NCBI GenBank assembly: GCA_032718475.1
Contig: JAUCBJ010007268.1
Span: forward strand, 1 to 22,372
Direction of reading: 5' to 3'
DNA from: Nemertoderma westbladi
Taxonomy: Eukaryota; Xenacoelomorpha; Nemertodermatida; Nemertodermatidae
Length of the DNA: 22,372 nt
This document shows, piece by piece, positions 11,325 through 19,441 of the stretch. The number at the start of each line of letters is the position of its first letter. Position 1 is the first letter of the stretch. The notes beneath the pieces were generated by a model. That model did not search any database. It had not been told where the DNA came from and worked only from the letters and a program-made list of their open reading frames with translations. The position numbers and the translations under genes are program-made.

Positions 11325-13025
11325 AAATATATTATAACTGTGTAAAAAGTAGCACTTTTAAGCTTTATGCCCGAGTTTAATTATGTACCAAGCGAGGATG
11401 CTGGACTGGACATGGACGCTGAATAGTGAGTGACCTTTTCATAAAATGAATTATAATAATTATAAATATTTAATATAATATCAATAATTATACATAATCA
11501 TATTGCATTATATCGGCCTTGTAAAGGAACCCATGGACTGGGCAGGGCACATCCCATGGATGCAGCCTGACCCTATGGAAAGCTGCGATTCTCTGTCGAC
11601 TTAAACTCGCAGGTACACGTCAGTATTATCCGGTGCCAAACTCACATGGCACACGCCTGCCCTGCTTATTAGTATGTTCGGGTCTTAGTCATATGGGCTG
11701 GGCGTTAGTATGTTTATATTTGTAAATAGTCTTTGGTAGTACTAGCAGTTGTTGTAGTATATGTAACGTAACTTTTTTTGCCCCTGGCGTTTTAGCCGTA
11801 TATTTATTATTAAAACTAGTAAAAACAGCTGATGCACATCAGATCGCATAGCAACCACCACCAACAACCAGACAAATATACACTGTTAAATTAGTACTAC
11901 AGTTAGTATATGATACTGTCTGACTGTCCTCCTAACATACGTTACAATATGTAACGTAACAGTGTAATGGATTAATGTTAAGTAATTATCATTATCTATG
12001 TTATAACCTGTGTCAGGGCTGGCACCCGCAGCCAATCCACTCTAAACGACCCAACTGCCTGAAGCTAAAGAGTAAGCATTACGTAAGATAGGCCTATTTT
12101 TAATACAGTATATCTTAATAATAAATAATCCAAATACACTAACTGAAAGTAATTTACAGAGATTGGAACAAGTTCGTAATAAAATATAGGAAAATAGTTC
12201 GTAATAAAATAGAGGAACAAAGTTCGCTACCCGTTGGAACAAAATTCGCAAATTTGCAATAGGAATACAATTCTCAAAATAACAATAAGAACAAAATTCA
12301 CGCCACCATTATCCACTTAAGCAACCTATTGTTAATAAGACTGTTATATATCTTAAACAAATAATTAATTCCGTTTAGACCTCTATAATAGTTAATACAA
12401 GACATACGTGGTCGGTACACTTTTATATAATATAGTCAGTAGGCTACTCAAACTCTCACACTTAAACACCACAGGAAACCACGTCTGTCGAAAAGCTACG
12501 TTTAAACAAAGTTAATGTTAAACAAAGTTAATAAAAATAGTAACTTGTTTTCTGGTTGTGTACATATTAATCCTATTCTCTCTAGGTATGATTTTTCATT
12601 TCCAACTGGGTGTGTTACACACTGGGGATTTAACAATTCCTAGAAATTTAATTTAAACTCGAATTGGGGAAGGACAATCAGTTTTGAGTTTATTATTCCC
12701 ATTATAAATCTGGCCTTTCCAATTAATTTTCTACATCCGATGATGAAATCCCAACAATTAAAGGCGGTACCTTCGATTCAATGACTCACTATTAGTAAGT
12801 AAGATTGAAGAATAACTCAGATGTAGCAGTAAACGGTCAGTATTGCAATAATAAACGCACATTTTAATCAATATATATTTGTTTTGTAATAATTAGGCCT
12901 CATTTAACAAAAATAGCTGTATTTTGAGGCAAAACTATGCTATGGTTTCGAAACATGATTTGTTTCGATCCTTACATTAAACTATATAATTAAATGCTTC
13001 AATAAATTTAACCGTGCTAAGCACG
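11325..13025. other. Intergenic spacer
   Basis: AT-rich sequence with no readable gene. A GC-richer block at about 11520-11700 has CCATGG twice and TGGGC-type words but no family I recognise. ATGTAACGTAAC occurs twice (near 11760 and 11949). A degenerate minisatellite lies at 12164-12300. Confidence 0.5.
12164..12300 (+). repeat. Degenerate minisatellite, about 25-bp unit
   Basis: Loose tandem copies of a GGAACAAAGTTCGTAATAAA-like unit can be followed about five times, with growing divergence to the right (AGTTCG, AGTTCG, AGTTCG, AATTCG, AATTC at the same place in each unit). Confidence 0.6.
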
Positions 13026-13158
13026 ATGAACTGGAGCAATGACAATTCACCCCCTAGCGGCGGACAGAGGAACGGTAAAAGTCTGTCTGTGTGTAGCTCA
13101 TCTGTTTGTATAGATCCTCCTAGCGGCCTCCTCCTTAGCCGAAGTCCTACACCGTATG
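13026..13158 (+). CDS. Possible first coding exon of an unknown gene
   Basis: Reading from the ATG at 13026, 44 codons look unlike the AT-rich surroundings: Ser-, Pro- and Gly-rich, with SPPSGG early and a PPSGLLLSRSPTPYG segment at the end. A donor-like GTATGA follows at 13159. Without splicing the frame stops after about nine more codons. The composition jump is sharp at both sides. I do not recognise the family; Ser/Pro-rich N-termini are common in regulatory proteins, which is only suggestive. No partner exon was found downstream on the plus strand, so the call stays weak. The minus strand also has an ORF here (12977-13273) but without sensible composition. Confidence 0.25.
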
Positions 13159-13457
13159 GTATGAATCTTGTTTGTGTTGTAGGATGACAATAATATGTAT
13201 GCAAGTGCAAGTATTGGTGTATGTCAGTTTTCTTATAGAAAGTTTCTGTTTGAAGGTAGGTAACCAGTCTCATCTATAAATATTCTTAGATCGGAAAATC
13301 TAAAGATCTCCCCAGTTGCTCGATCTTAAATACTATTTTACGTGGCTTAACATTTTCATTTAAATGGCCTGTAAGTGATTTTAGTTTAGCGTCAGCATCC
13401 GAAAAGAGTCGTGTGAACATGTCGTCACGGTAACATATTCCGCAGGTTAGTCTTAGT

Positions 13458-13477
13458 ACTAACTAACTAACTAACTA
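13458..13477 (+). repeat. ACTA tetranucleotide microsatellite
   Basis: About five uninterrupted ACTA/CTAA units lie just upstream of a LINE fragment. Confidence 0.8.
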
Positions 13478-13505
13478 CTGGATCTATCATACATGCTCGA
13501 CAAAT

Positions 13506-13675
13506 AGCCTCATGGAGAACATTATCATGATGGACCTGTACAGCCCATGACTTTCTTGAGACGCCTCTTAAAGGACACTGGCCTTGATGATGCGACTAAT
13601 CTCGCGAAAGACATGAGGGATAAGGAGTTGTGGCGGCGGTGCAACTTTGTTGATAAGACGACGTATCATTATTAA
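13506..13675 (+). mobile_element. 3' fragment of a LINE (non-LTR retrotransposon) ORF, diverged copy
   Basis: From about 13506 the plus strand translates as a C-terminal LINE reverse-transcriptase tail: a Pro-His-Gly start, then MTFLRRLLKDTGL, an acidic stretch, an RDKELWRR motif and a stop at 13673-13675. It aligns codon for codon with the minus-strand copies at 22207-22372 and 19442-19812 and has the stop at the same place, but is more diverged. Upstream the frame closes at once, so the copy is 5'-truncated. The 3' tail is also diverged; no trinucleotide end or target duplication is clear. Confidence 0.75.
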
Positions 13676-13826
13676 TGAACGTTCATTGGCGCATGCCAAT
13701 TGTGGATTGCATTGTAGTGGCAAAAATATTTGTTTAGCCAGCCGCATAGAATCTCAATGTGCAACAGGTCAGGCTGATTATACTGTAGTAAGTATTAGTA
13801 GGGCGCCACCTGTAATACAGTAAAAC

Positions 13827-13899
13827 TATCCCTGGCGGGACTCGAACCCGCAACCTCTGGATTAGAAGTCCAGCGCGCTATCCATTGCGCTACAGGGAC
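13827..13899 (-). tRNA. tRNA-Arg (anticodon UCU), copy 1
   Basis: The 73-base minus-strand sequence folds as a standard tRNA. The acceptor stem starts GTCCCTG with a G-U closing pair, the A box contains TAGCGCAATGG, the anticodon stem CTGGA/TCCAG encloses loop CTTCTAA with anticodon TCT (codon AGA), and the T arm has the B box GGTTCGAGTCC. Discriminator base is A. There is no intron, unlike many vertebrate tRNA-Arg(UCU) genes. A TTTT terminator follows within about five bases on the minus strand. It is identical over all 73 bases to the second copy. Confidence 0.97.
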
Positions 13900-14299
13900 T
13901 TGTGAACATACACTACAATACAAATGGACAACAGATACAATGGGTGAATGAATGGATACAACGCACGGGCGGCTATAATTCTTACCCTTTTGAAAACAGG
14001 CTTACTCTACTGAGATGCCTTTTTATCCCAAGTTTCAGGCAGTCCCCCTTTTGAGAGAAGCCCAATATGTCTGTTTTGTTTGATGGGTTGGTGGTCCTGA
14101 CCAAGGGCATGGCTGGGTAAACAGAAGCCAATTTAGGACGCCAATCTCCGCCATTTCTAAGCAAAAGTCGTATTTTTTACAGACTTCCAACAGATTAAAA
14201 TCAACATAAAGGAGATGATGTTTCAGAAAGCCACATTACATCCAGTACCGCGTGCTGGTAGCCTACTCATGCGAAATGTGAAAACAAATGGGTATGTTA

Positions 14300-14579
14300 G
14301 GCCCGGCGCACACTAGAGATGCAAATTTTTTTTTAGAATACATTATTTCTTTATCAGACCACGCACACTAGAGATGCAAGATGCAAAAAAGGACATCCTA
14401 GATGATCTATTTTTTGCATCTTGCATCTCGAATTATAGAATACATGGTAGACTATGGGAGGCCGTACACTAGAGATGCAAGATGCAGGATAAATTATTTT
14501 AAATATACATTAATATAATCAAAGTATAATATATAAAATAAAATACGATGCATCTAGCATCTCTAGTGTGCGGCGGGCC
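14300..14579. mobile_element. Harbinger-like foldback MITE with TTA target duplication
   Basis: The ends are near-perfect inverted repeats beginning GGCCCG(G/C)CGCACACTAGAGATGC. They are flanked by TTA at 14297-14299 and TTA at 14580-14582, the three-base duplication typical of the PIF/Harbinger superfamily. The 280-bp element is non-coding. Inside are further direct and inverted copies of the CACTAGAGATGC core (14311, 14366 and 14467 forward; 14557-14568 inverted) and a perfect 20-bp inverted repeat (14371-14390 against 14410-14429). It was probably mobilised by a transposase made elsewhere. Confidence 0.82.
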
Positions 14580-14582
14580 TTA

Positions 14583-15619
14583 GATAAGTTTAATCAATAA
14601 GGGAGTAAGGGAATAAGTAACTCAGTAGTCTAGTTTTTTTTGGTATACGGGATATTATTTTCATAGTAAAATACTGTACGTTGACATTTCAATTTACAAT
14701 TTAGCGCCAAACATCAACGTCATACATAGTGTCAAATGTCTTTATAATATAATCATCTCACAAGCAATTTATTTGTTAATTTTAATATACCCCAACTTAA
14801 TGCGCTTCCTCCTTGATTATAAATCAAATATTTCCTTCCCGGATTCGCTCTGCTTGCCAACCCAATCACTTCATCCTGTATCGACCTGCCAAAATAAATC
14901 TTGACTACCTGTCACTAGGATTTTCAAGATAATCTTCTTATTATTTCGTATTAAACCTAATTATTTTCATTTTTTTATCAAAAATTCATCAATGGACTAC
15001 AAAAATTGATAGATTATTAGATCAGGATCGAAATCTCCTATCTATGAATCGCTGCTTGTCATCTCTTCCACCATTGTGTTCCCCCATATAATTGTGGGTA
15101 AAATTATTGGCTAAGTCTATGACTTAGCGCTACAGTTGTAGGTACACGCTACAATCGATAATCTATTCTTTAAACTTCCCCTTGAACAGACTTGGTGGCC
15201 TCGCGAGGTTCTCAAGGACACTGGACTTGAGAACATAAACGGAGGGATCGATGGTTATTGTACGGCTGATTGTGTCGTTTGTGTCAGCTTCGTTTTTGGG
15301 TATATGGTGGCGTTTCGCCGTAGCGCAATACACCACATTGCGACTGACTGATAATGTCACTCACTTAAGACCCACCAGGAACTTTAACCTTATCAGCTCT
15401 ATTGATTTTCACAAGAGTGATCAAATAATTACCCAATGTTGAGCCTCAAACGTCGCCGGAGATTATATAGTAAGAAGATGGTAAAGAGGATCTCAGACAA
15501 AGATAAATCATGTCGGAGTTGCCAGCTTTTTACCTGCAGGGGATTGGAAGAAACTGGTACACGCCAACATAATCGGACAGTGTGAGTACAAAACAAAGAC
15601 CTAAGACCCACTGAACAAA
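14583..15619. other. Intergenic spacer with one weak secreted-like ORF
   Basis: Mostly AT-rich. At 15160-15380 the composition rises and an ORF at 15251-15442 (+) starts with a hydrophobic stretch resembling a signal peptide (63 aa in all). It has no cysteine pattern, no clear donor or partner exon, and the minus strand is also open here, so I leave it unassigned. Confidence 0.45.
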
Positions 15620-16500
15620 ACAAAGAGCGTTAGGTTCCAAAGAGCGTTAGGTTCCAAAGAGCATTTGGTCCCAAAGAGCAAAGAGCGTTAGGTTCCAAAG
15701 AGCATTTGGTCCCAAAGAGCATTAGGTCCCAAAGAGCGTTAGGTCCCAAAGAGCATTAGGTCCCAAAGAGCAAAGAGCGTTAGGTCACAAAGAGTATTAG
15801 GTCCCAAAGAGCGTTAGGTCCCACAGAGCGTTAGGTCCCAAAGAGCGTTAGGTCCCAAAGAGCGTTAGGTTCCAAAGAGCATTAGGTCCCAAAGAGCAAA
15901 GAGCGTTAGGTTCCAAAGAGTATTTGGTCCCAAAGAGCATTAGGTCCCAAAGAGCAAAGAGCGTTAGGTCCCAAAGAGCATAAGGTCCCACAGAGCGTTA
16001 GGTCCCAAAGAGCGTTAGGTCCCAAAGAGCATTAGGTTCCACAGAGCGTTAGGTCCCAAAGAGCATTAGGTCCCAAAGAGCAAAGAGCGTTAGGTCACAA
16101 AGAGTATTAGGTCCCAAAGAGCGTTAGGTCCCACAGAGCGTTAGGTCCCAAAGAGCGTTAGGTCCCAAAGAGCGTTAGGTTCCAAAGAGCATTAGGTCCC
16201 AAAGAGCAAAGAGCGTTAGGTTCCAAAGAGTATTTGGTCCCAAAGAGCATTAGGTCCCAAAGAGCAAAGAGCGTTAGGTCCCAAAGAGCATAAGGTCCCA
16301 CAGAGCGTTAGGTCCCAAAGAGCGTTAGGTCCCAAAGAGCGTTAGGTTCCAAAGAGCATTAGGTCCCAAAGAGCAAAGAGCGTTAGGTTCCAACGAGTAT
16401 TTGGTCCCAAAGAACAAAGAGCGTTAGGTCCCACAGAGCGTTAGGTCCCAAAGAGCGTTAGGTCCCAAAGAGCGTTAGGTCCCAAAGAGCGTTAGGTTCC
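15620..16500 (+). repeat. 17-bp minisatellite array with higher-order structure
   Basis: About 50 tandem units of GCGTTAGGTCCCAAAGA fill 881 bp. Variants are shared between units (GCATTAGG, GTATTTGG, GTTCC for GTCCC, CACAGAG), and a 7-base extra AAAGAGC recurs in some units. Positions from about 15732 to 16030 reappear almost base for base at 16042-16340, an offset of 310, including rare variants such as GGTCACAAAGAGTATT and GCATAAGG. The array has no coding capacity. Confidence 0.97.
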
Positions 16501-16549
16501 ATTGCCATTTAAAGGAGCAATCGTAAGGGAGTAACCGTATTAACAATTT

Positions 16550-16725
16550 AAAGGAGCAGGTTAGTAAAGGAGCAGGTTAGTAAAGGTGCAGGTTTGTAAA
16601 GGTGCAGGTTAGTAAAGGTGCAGGTTTGTAAAGGTGCAGGTTTGTAAAGGTGCAGGTTTGTAAAGGTGCAGGTTTGTAAAGGTGCAGGTTTGTAAAGGTG
16701 CAGGTTAGTAAAGGTGCAGGTTTTT
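16550..16725 (+). repeat. 16-bp minisatellite, 11 copies
   Basis: Eleven uninterrupted units of AAAGGTGCAGGTT(T/A)GT run from 16550 to 16725; the first two carry AAAGGAGC and the last ends in a T run. The unit has no stop in any of the three minus-strand phases, so it creates a 69-codon repetitive ORF (16548-16757) that I regard as spurious. Starting only 50 bases after the 17-mer array, it is a separate array: the units do not align. Confidence 0.97.
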
Positions 16726-16800
16726 TGGCTTGTTGGGGGATAAACGAAAGTTAACACATAAGATTACGCAGGTTACTTAATTGAGTCATTTTTGTACTTA

Positions 16801-16971
16801 CCCTAATACGGCATGTCCTAGCAAGATGTAAACGTTGACGTCTTTCCACCTATTATATGCCCAAAGACCATCACAATCACATTTTGGTAGTACATGACAC
16901 CGATTTATCGATTTGATACAGCTCACATTGTTGCCTAAGCACCAGCAATGCGCAGGGCAAAATATATACTT
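16801..16971 (-). CDS. Possible second cysteine module exon, diverged from the 17396-17548 exon
   Basis: An acceptor-like CTATTCAG ends at 16972 on the minus strand, and a GTAAGT donor lies at 16800. The frame between them encodes a Cys-rich stretch with a CDCDGL motif followed by WAYNRW. This parallels CNCQGL then WALDRY in the exon 0.4 kb upstream, and both are preceded by a spaced Cys pair. The entry phase (0) equals that of the upstream exon, so it could be an alternative exon, an added module or a decayed duplicate. If it is not spliced, the frame stops at 16798-16800. Two of the cysteines expected from the other module are absent and one is extra. No transcript evidence is available. 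Confidence 0.25.
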
Positions 16972-17395
16972 CTGAATAGAATGTACGTACATCGATGTGC
17001 AAATTATTTGCCCTAATGAAATTCGCATCACCGTAAATTCCCATATCGTGTCTACTACACTGCAATGTCAGTATTCGCATAGTATCGCAACTCACCATCA
17101 TATTTGCAAAAATATAGGTGGTTACCGTACAACATTGCGGTAGTGGGTAAACGTTTGTGTATTGCTCGATGATGGCCACATAATAGTATGTATATACACA
17201 TAAAAAAGAGCTACATTTGTAGCAAAACTACAGTACATACAGACCTGAATCGAAACAAAATATATATTGTTATGAGAATATAATGCAATCATCGCACACA
17301 TGAAGTTAGTTAAGATTTGGAATTTGTCTCAGTATTTACCAGTTCGGTATCCAATAGTTTGTTTCAGTTTAGACACATCGGTGTATCGACCCTAA

Positions 17396-17548
17396 TCATT
17401 GTTGATTGAATACGATACCGAAAGGGGGTGCAGACACTTCGCAGTGTGCGTTACTGTACCGATCCAGTGCCCAACACCGCAGCCCTTGACAGTTGCACTC
17501 AAACGCGCGTTTACCTTTCATCTTGCACGGCTGCCCTTTCGGACACGG
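17396..17548 (-). CDS. Terminal exon of a secreted six-cysteine peptide precursor (CART-like spacing)
   Basis: A good acceptor (TTCATTTTCTTCGCAG) ends at 17549 on the minus strand. From 17548 the frame, in phase 0, encodes 50 residues and a TGA at 17396-17398. It contains six cysteines ordered C-x5-C-x9-C-x-C-x4-C-x10-C, with C-x2-G-x2-C at the start, a KGKR stretch and CNCQGLRC. Human CART has C-x5-C-x11-C-x-C-x5-C-x6-C with the same C-x2-G-x2-C and KG-x-R features, so CART-like is my best guess. EGF domains fit less well because their C-x-C pair is cysteines 4 and 5; the C-terminal half of prokineticin/Dickkopf folds is another option. It joins in phase with the exon at 18490-18660. An internal GTAAAC could serve as a donor, so the exon end is not certain. 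Confidence 0.5.
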   Translation of the reverse strand, partial: PCPKGQPCKMKGKRAFECNCQGLRCWALDRYSNAHCEVSAPPFGIVFNQQ

Positions 17549-17956
17549 CTGCGAAGAAAATGAACTTTAACTTAGTCGGCTAGAAATGTTATACAGATTT
17601 AATTTAGGCCCTACTTTCTTTCTCGTTCATTTAATCTTCACACCGTGAACCTTATTTTCTGGTGCTACAACAGGTAACATGTAAAACGTAAAATGTAACT
17701 GAAACTTCAATAACAATAAATTCTTTACTTATTATCTAAATAATAATTATTACCGGTGTACAAGGCTGAGATTCAAACACATTACAAAATCAAACACTTT
17801 ATTGAAATTTGAATGGCAGTTTGATCCTTGTATTTCAGATTAAACGCATTATTTTCTAACCAAAACAATAAACGATTATACCGCTACTGTAGTATCTCAA
17901 CATCGAATTCAACACATTACTGAATTTTATATACATATCTCACTATGATGGGTCAC

Positions 17957-18051
17957 ATCTATGGGAGTTGTGGCGGCGCAATTTTGTCGACAAGCCGGCA
18001 CAGCATTCTTAAAAATGCAGCTGCAATGCAGCATGCCGATACTAGTAGTAG
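17957..18051 (+). mobile_element. 95-bp 5'-truncated LINE insertion with target-site duplication
   Basis: The sequence matches the last part of the LINE ORF (ELWRRNFVDKPAQHS then stop at 18010-18012), followed by a short 3' UTR with GCTGCAATGCAGC stem-loop potential and a TAG-repeat tail. It is flanked by TATGATGGGTCAC (17944-17956) and TATAATGGGTCAC (18052-18064), a 13-base duplication with one mismatch. It lies antisense in the predicted intron between the exons at 18490-18660 and 17396-17548. Confidence 0.88.
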
Positions 18052-18420
18052 TATAATGGGTCACTAAGCAAGACACTGTAACTGTAGACGTTAGTGTTTA
18101 ACCGGTTCAGCGCAGCGGTTTAATGGGAACTTATATTCTCTACGGGAGTAAAGAAGAGTTGGGTAGTTCGATAGTTAGTGTGCAACAACGGGAGTGGCGC
18201 CTAGAGTGGAATCCTGGAAATGCAATGGTGGAATCCTAGGGTTTCCTCCAGTTTTTCGTGATTTAATTTTCTCGAAAACTTTCTTTACTTTTTATACTAC
18301 AGTGCAGTATTACCAATGAAGAAAAGAAACTGATTTCATAGCCTATTGAGGCTATTTCCTTTGTTTATTTTGGCCTCCAGCCAGAATACAGCCCGCCCCG
18401 CAACATGCAAAATGCTATTT

Positions 18421-18433
18421 AAAAAAAAAAAAA
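18421..18433 (+). repeat. Poly-A run of 13
   Basis: Thirteen A residues lie immediately left of a perfect 22-bp palindrome. On the minus strand the run reads as poly-T, inside the predicted intron. Confidence 0.9.
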
Positions 18434-18438
18434 TAAAT

Positions 18439-18460
18439 TTCCCTTTTCATGAAAAGGGAA
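18439..18460. repeat. Perfect 22-bp palindrome
   Basis: The sequence centred on TTTTCATGAAAA is an uninterrupted palindrome from 18439 to 18460 with arms TTCCCTTTTCA and its complement. It lies about 30 bases past the donor of the exon at 18490-18660. It could form a cruciform or a hairpin in the pre-mRNA. Function unknown. Confidence 0.85.
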
Positions 18461-18489
18461 CCGCTATTTACCAATCATTAAAAACTCAC

Positions 18490-18660
18490 AGTTTTTCTGG
18501 CGCCCAAACGATACTTGATATTGTAACCGCCGTCGGAAACTAGACCGCTCCATTCCCTTTTCCTATCGATAACATCATCTATTTCACCGTTGGCAGATAC
18601 AAAATAGGCCAGAAAACCCACAGTCAACAGAAATAGTACAGGTACAAGCTTGGAAATCAT
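18490..18660 (-). CDS. First coding exon of a secreted peptide precursor: signal peptide plus dibasic site
   Basis: The minus strand reads ATG directly after a strong acceptor (ATTTTTGTTTACAG ends at 18661), so a 5' UTR exon probably lies upstream. The 57 codons give a textbook signal peptide (Met, Lys at 4, hydrophobic core at about 5-20, likely cut near SANG at 22-25), an acidic propeptide, then RKR at 33-35, a prohormone-convertase-type site, and a Tyr- and Gly-containing linker ending GARKT. The donor ACT|GTGAGT at 18489 is strong and leaves phase 0, matching the phase 0 acceptor at 17549. Joined, the two exons give a 107-aa protein, the size of CART-type precursors (human 116 aa), with the cysteine module after the dibasic site as in CART. 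A tRNA gene starts only about 75 bases upstream of this exon. Confidence 0.6.
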
Positions 18661-18732
18661 CTGTAAACAAAAATAATTTTTTAGGCTTGGTAATTATTAT
18701 TAAGGAGGATTTGGATTAGACAAAACTTAAAA

Positions 18733-18805
18733 TATCCCTGGCGGGACTCGAACCCGCAACCTCTGGATTAGAAGTCCAGCGCGCTATCCATTGCGCTACA
18801 GGGAC
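18733..18805 (-). tRNA. tRNA-Arg (anticodon UCU), copy 2
   Basis: All 73 bases are identical to the copy at 13827-13899, with the same cloverleaf, TCT anticodon and no intron. A TTTT terminator follows within about five bases. The flanks differ from copy 1 beyond a few bases, so it is not part of a recent large duplication. Confidence 0.97.
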
Positions 18806-19441
18806 TTGTTATAGTGTAGTTATCCATTGGTTGGAAGCCAATGTCGGTTCCCCAGCTGATACCTTGATATCTAGATCCCAATATTCGCGAATAAAATGAT
18901 GTAATACAATAGGCCTGATTAATTAGCACTTAATATTGAAATTCCACTTACTAGAACGCCATCAAGATGGCTTTAAGAACAAGTCAAACCATCCCAAATG
19001 TCTCCCGTCTAATGTAATACACAGTCGTCTAAGCAGACAAATCCCAATCACAATTAGTGTGATGTGTGAAATGTTATCCCTAACTGTAACCTGGGAAACA
19101 ACCCCAAAGAGCAGTTTACTCTGCTAAGGGGTCTTACTGTATTGTAATAAAAAATAAAGAACACTAATTACTGGTTTTGTTAGTTTAATCGACAGCTGTT
19201 GTAAACGTCCCAGATATGCAAAAACTACACAGCCTTTACATTTCAATTGAGCTTAAGGCCTGAGTTGTGGACAGTATATTAATTTTATTATTATATTATA
19301 TTATAACTATGTATAGGGGGCCTAAATAACATGACAATAGGCCCTACTACTTAACATTACACTAACTCGACTGCGAATACAGATAGAACAATTATAATAA
19401 TTAACGATATACTACTACGGTACTATCGACACGCTGCATTG
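18806..19441. other. Intergenic spacer
   Basis: No gene is readable. A small inverted repeat (ACCCC..AGCAG against CTGCT..GGGGT, 19101-19129) is followed by an A-rich AATAAAAAATAAAG stretch. This resembles the 3' end of an old retroelement, but I cannot name one; the ORF 18936-19127 that ends there is unconvincing. Confidence 0.4.

Noticed and set aside
15200-15235. Similarity of AAGGACACTGGACTTGAGAA to the LINE word AAAGGACACTGGCCTTGAAG
   Set aside because: The match does not extend to either side in a reading frame, so I treat it as chance or too decayed to call.
15251-15442. 63-codon ORF with a hydrophobic N-terminus
   Set aside because: It resembles a signal peptide, but no acceptor, donor, cysteine pattern or partner exon supports it.
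15620-16500. Telomere-like TTAGG motif in the long array
   Set aside because: TTAGG occurs once per 17-bp unit and is not in tandem, so this is a minisatellite and not a telomeric tract.
15620-16500. CRISPR-like regular repeats
   Set aside because: Units are directly contiguous without spacers and the window is animal DNA.
16548-16757. Repetitive 69-codon minus-strand ORF (Leu-Tyr-Lys-Pro/Thr-Cys repeats)
   Set aside because: It is only the translation of the 16-bp minisatellite, whose unit lacks stops in all three phases of that strand.
16877-17179. 100-codon minus-strand ORF spanning the possible second cysteine exon
   Set aside because: It is out of phase with the cysteine module over the shared part, and the upstream part has no features.
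17396-17548. EGF-like domain as the identity of the cysteine module
   Set aside because: The closely spaced C-x-C pair is formed by cysteines 3 and 4 of six, whereas in EGF it is 4 and 5; kept only as an alternative.
18936-19127. 63-codon ORF ending near an A-rich stretch
   Set aside because: Composition is ordinary spacer-like and no family is recognisable; it could be an old retroelement end but this is not supported.
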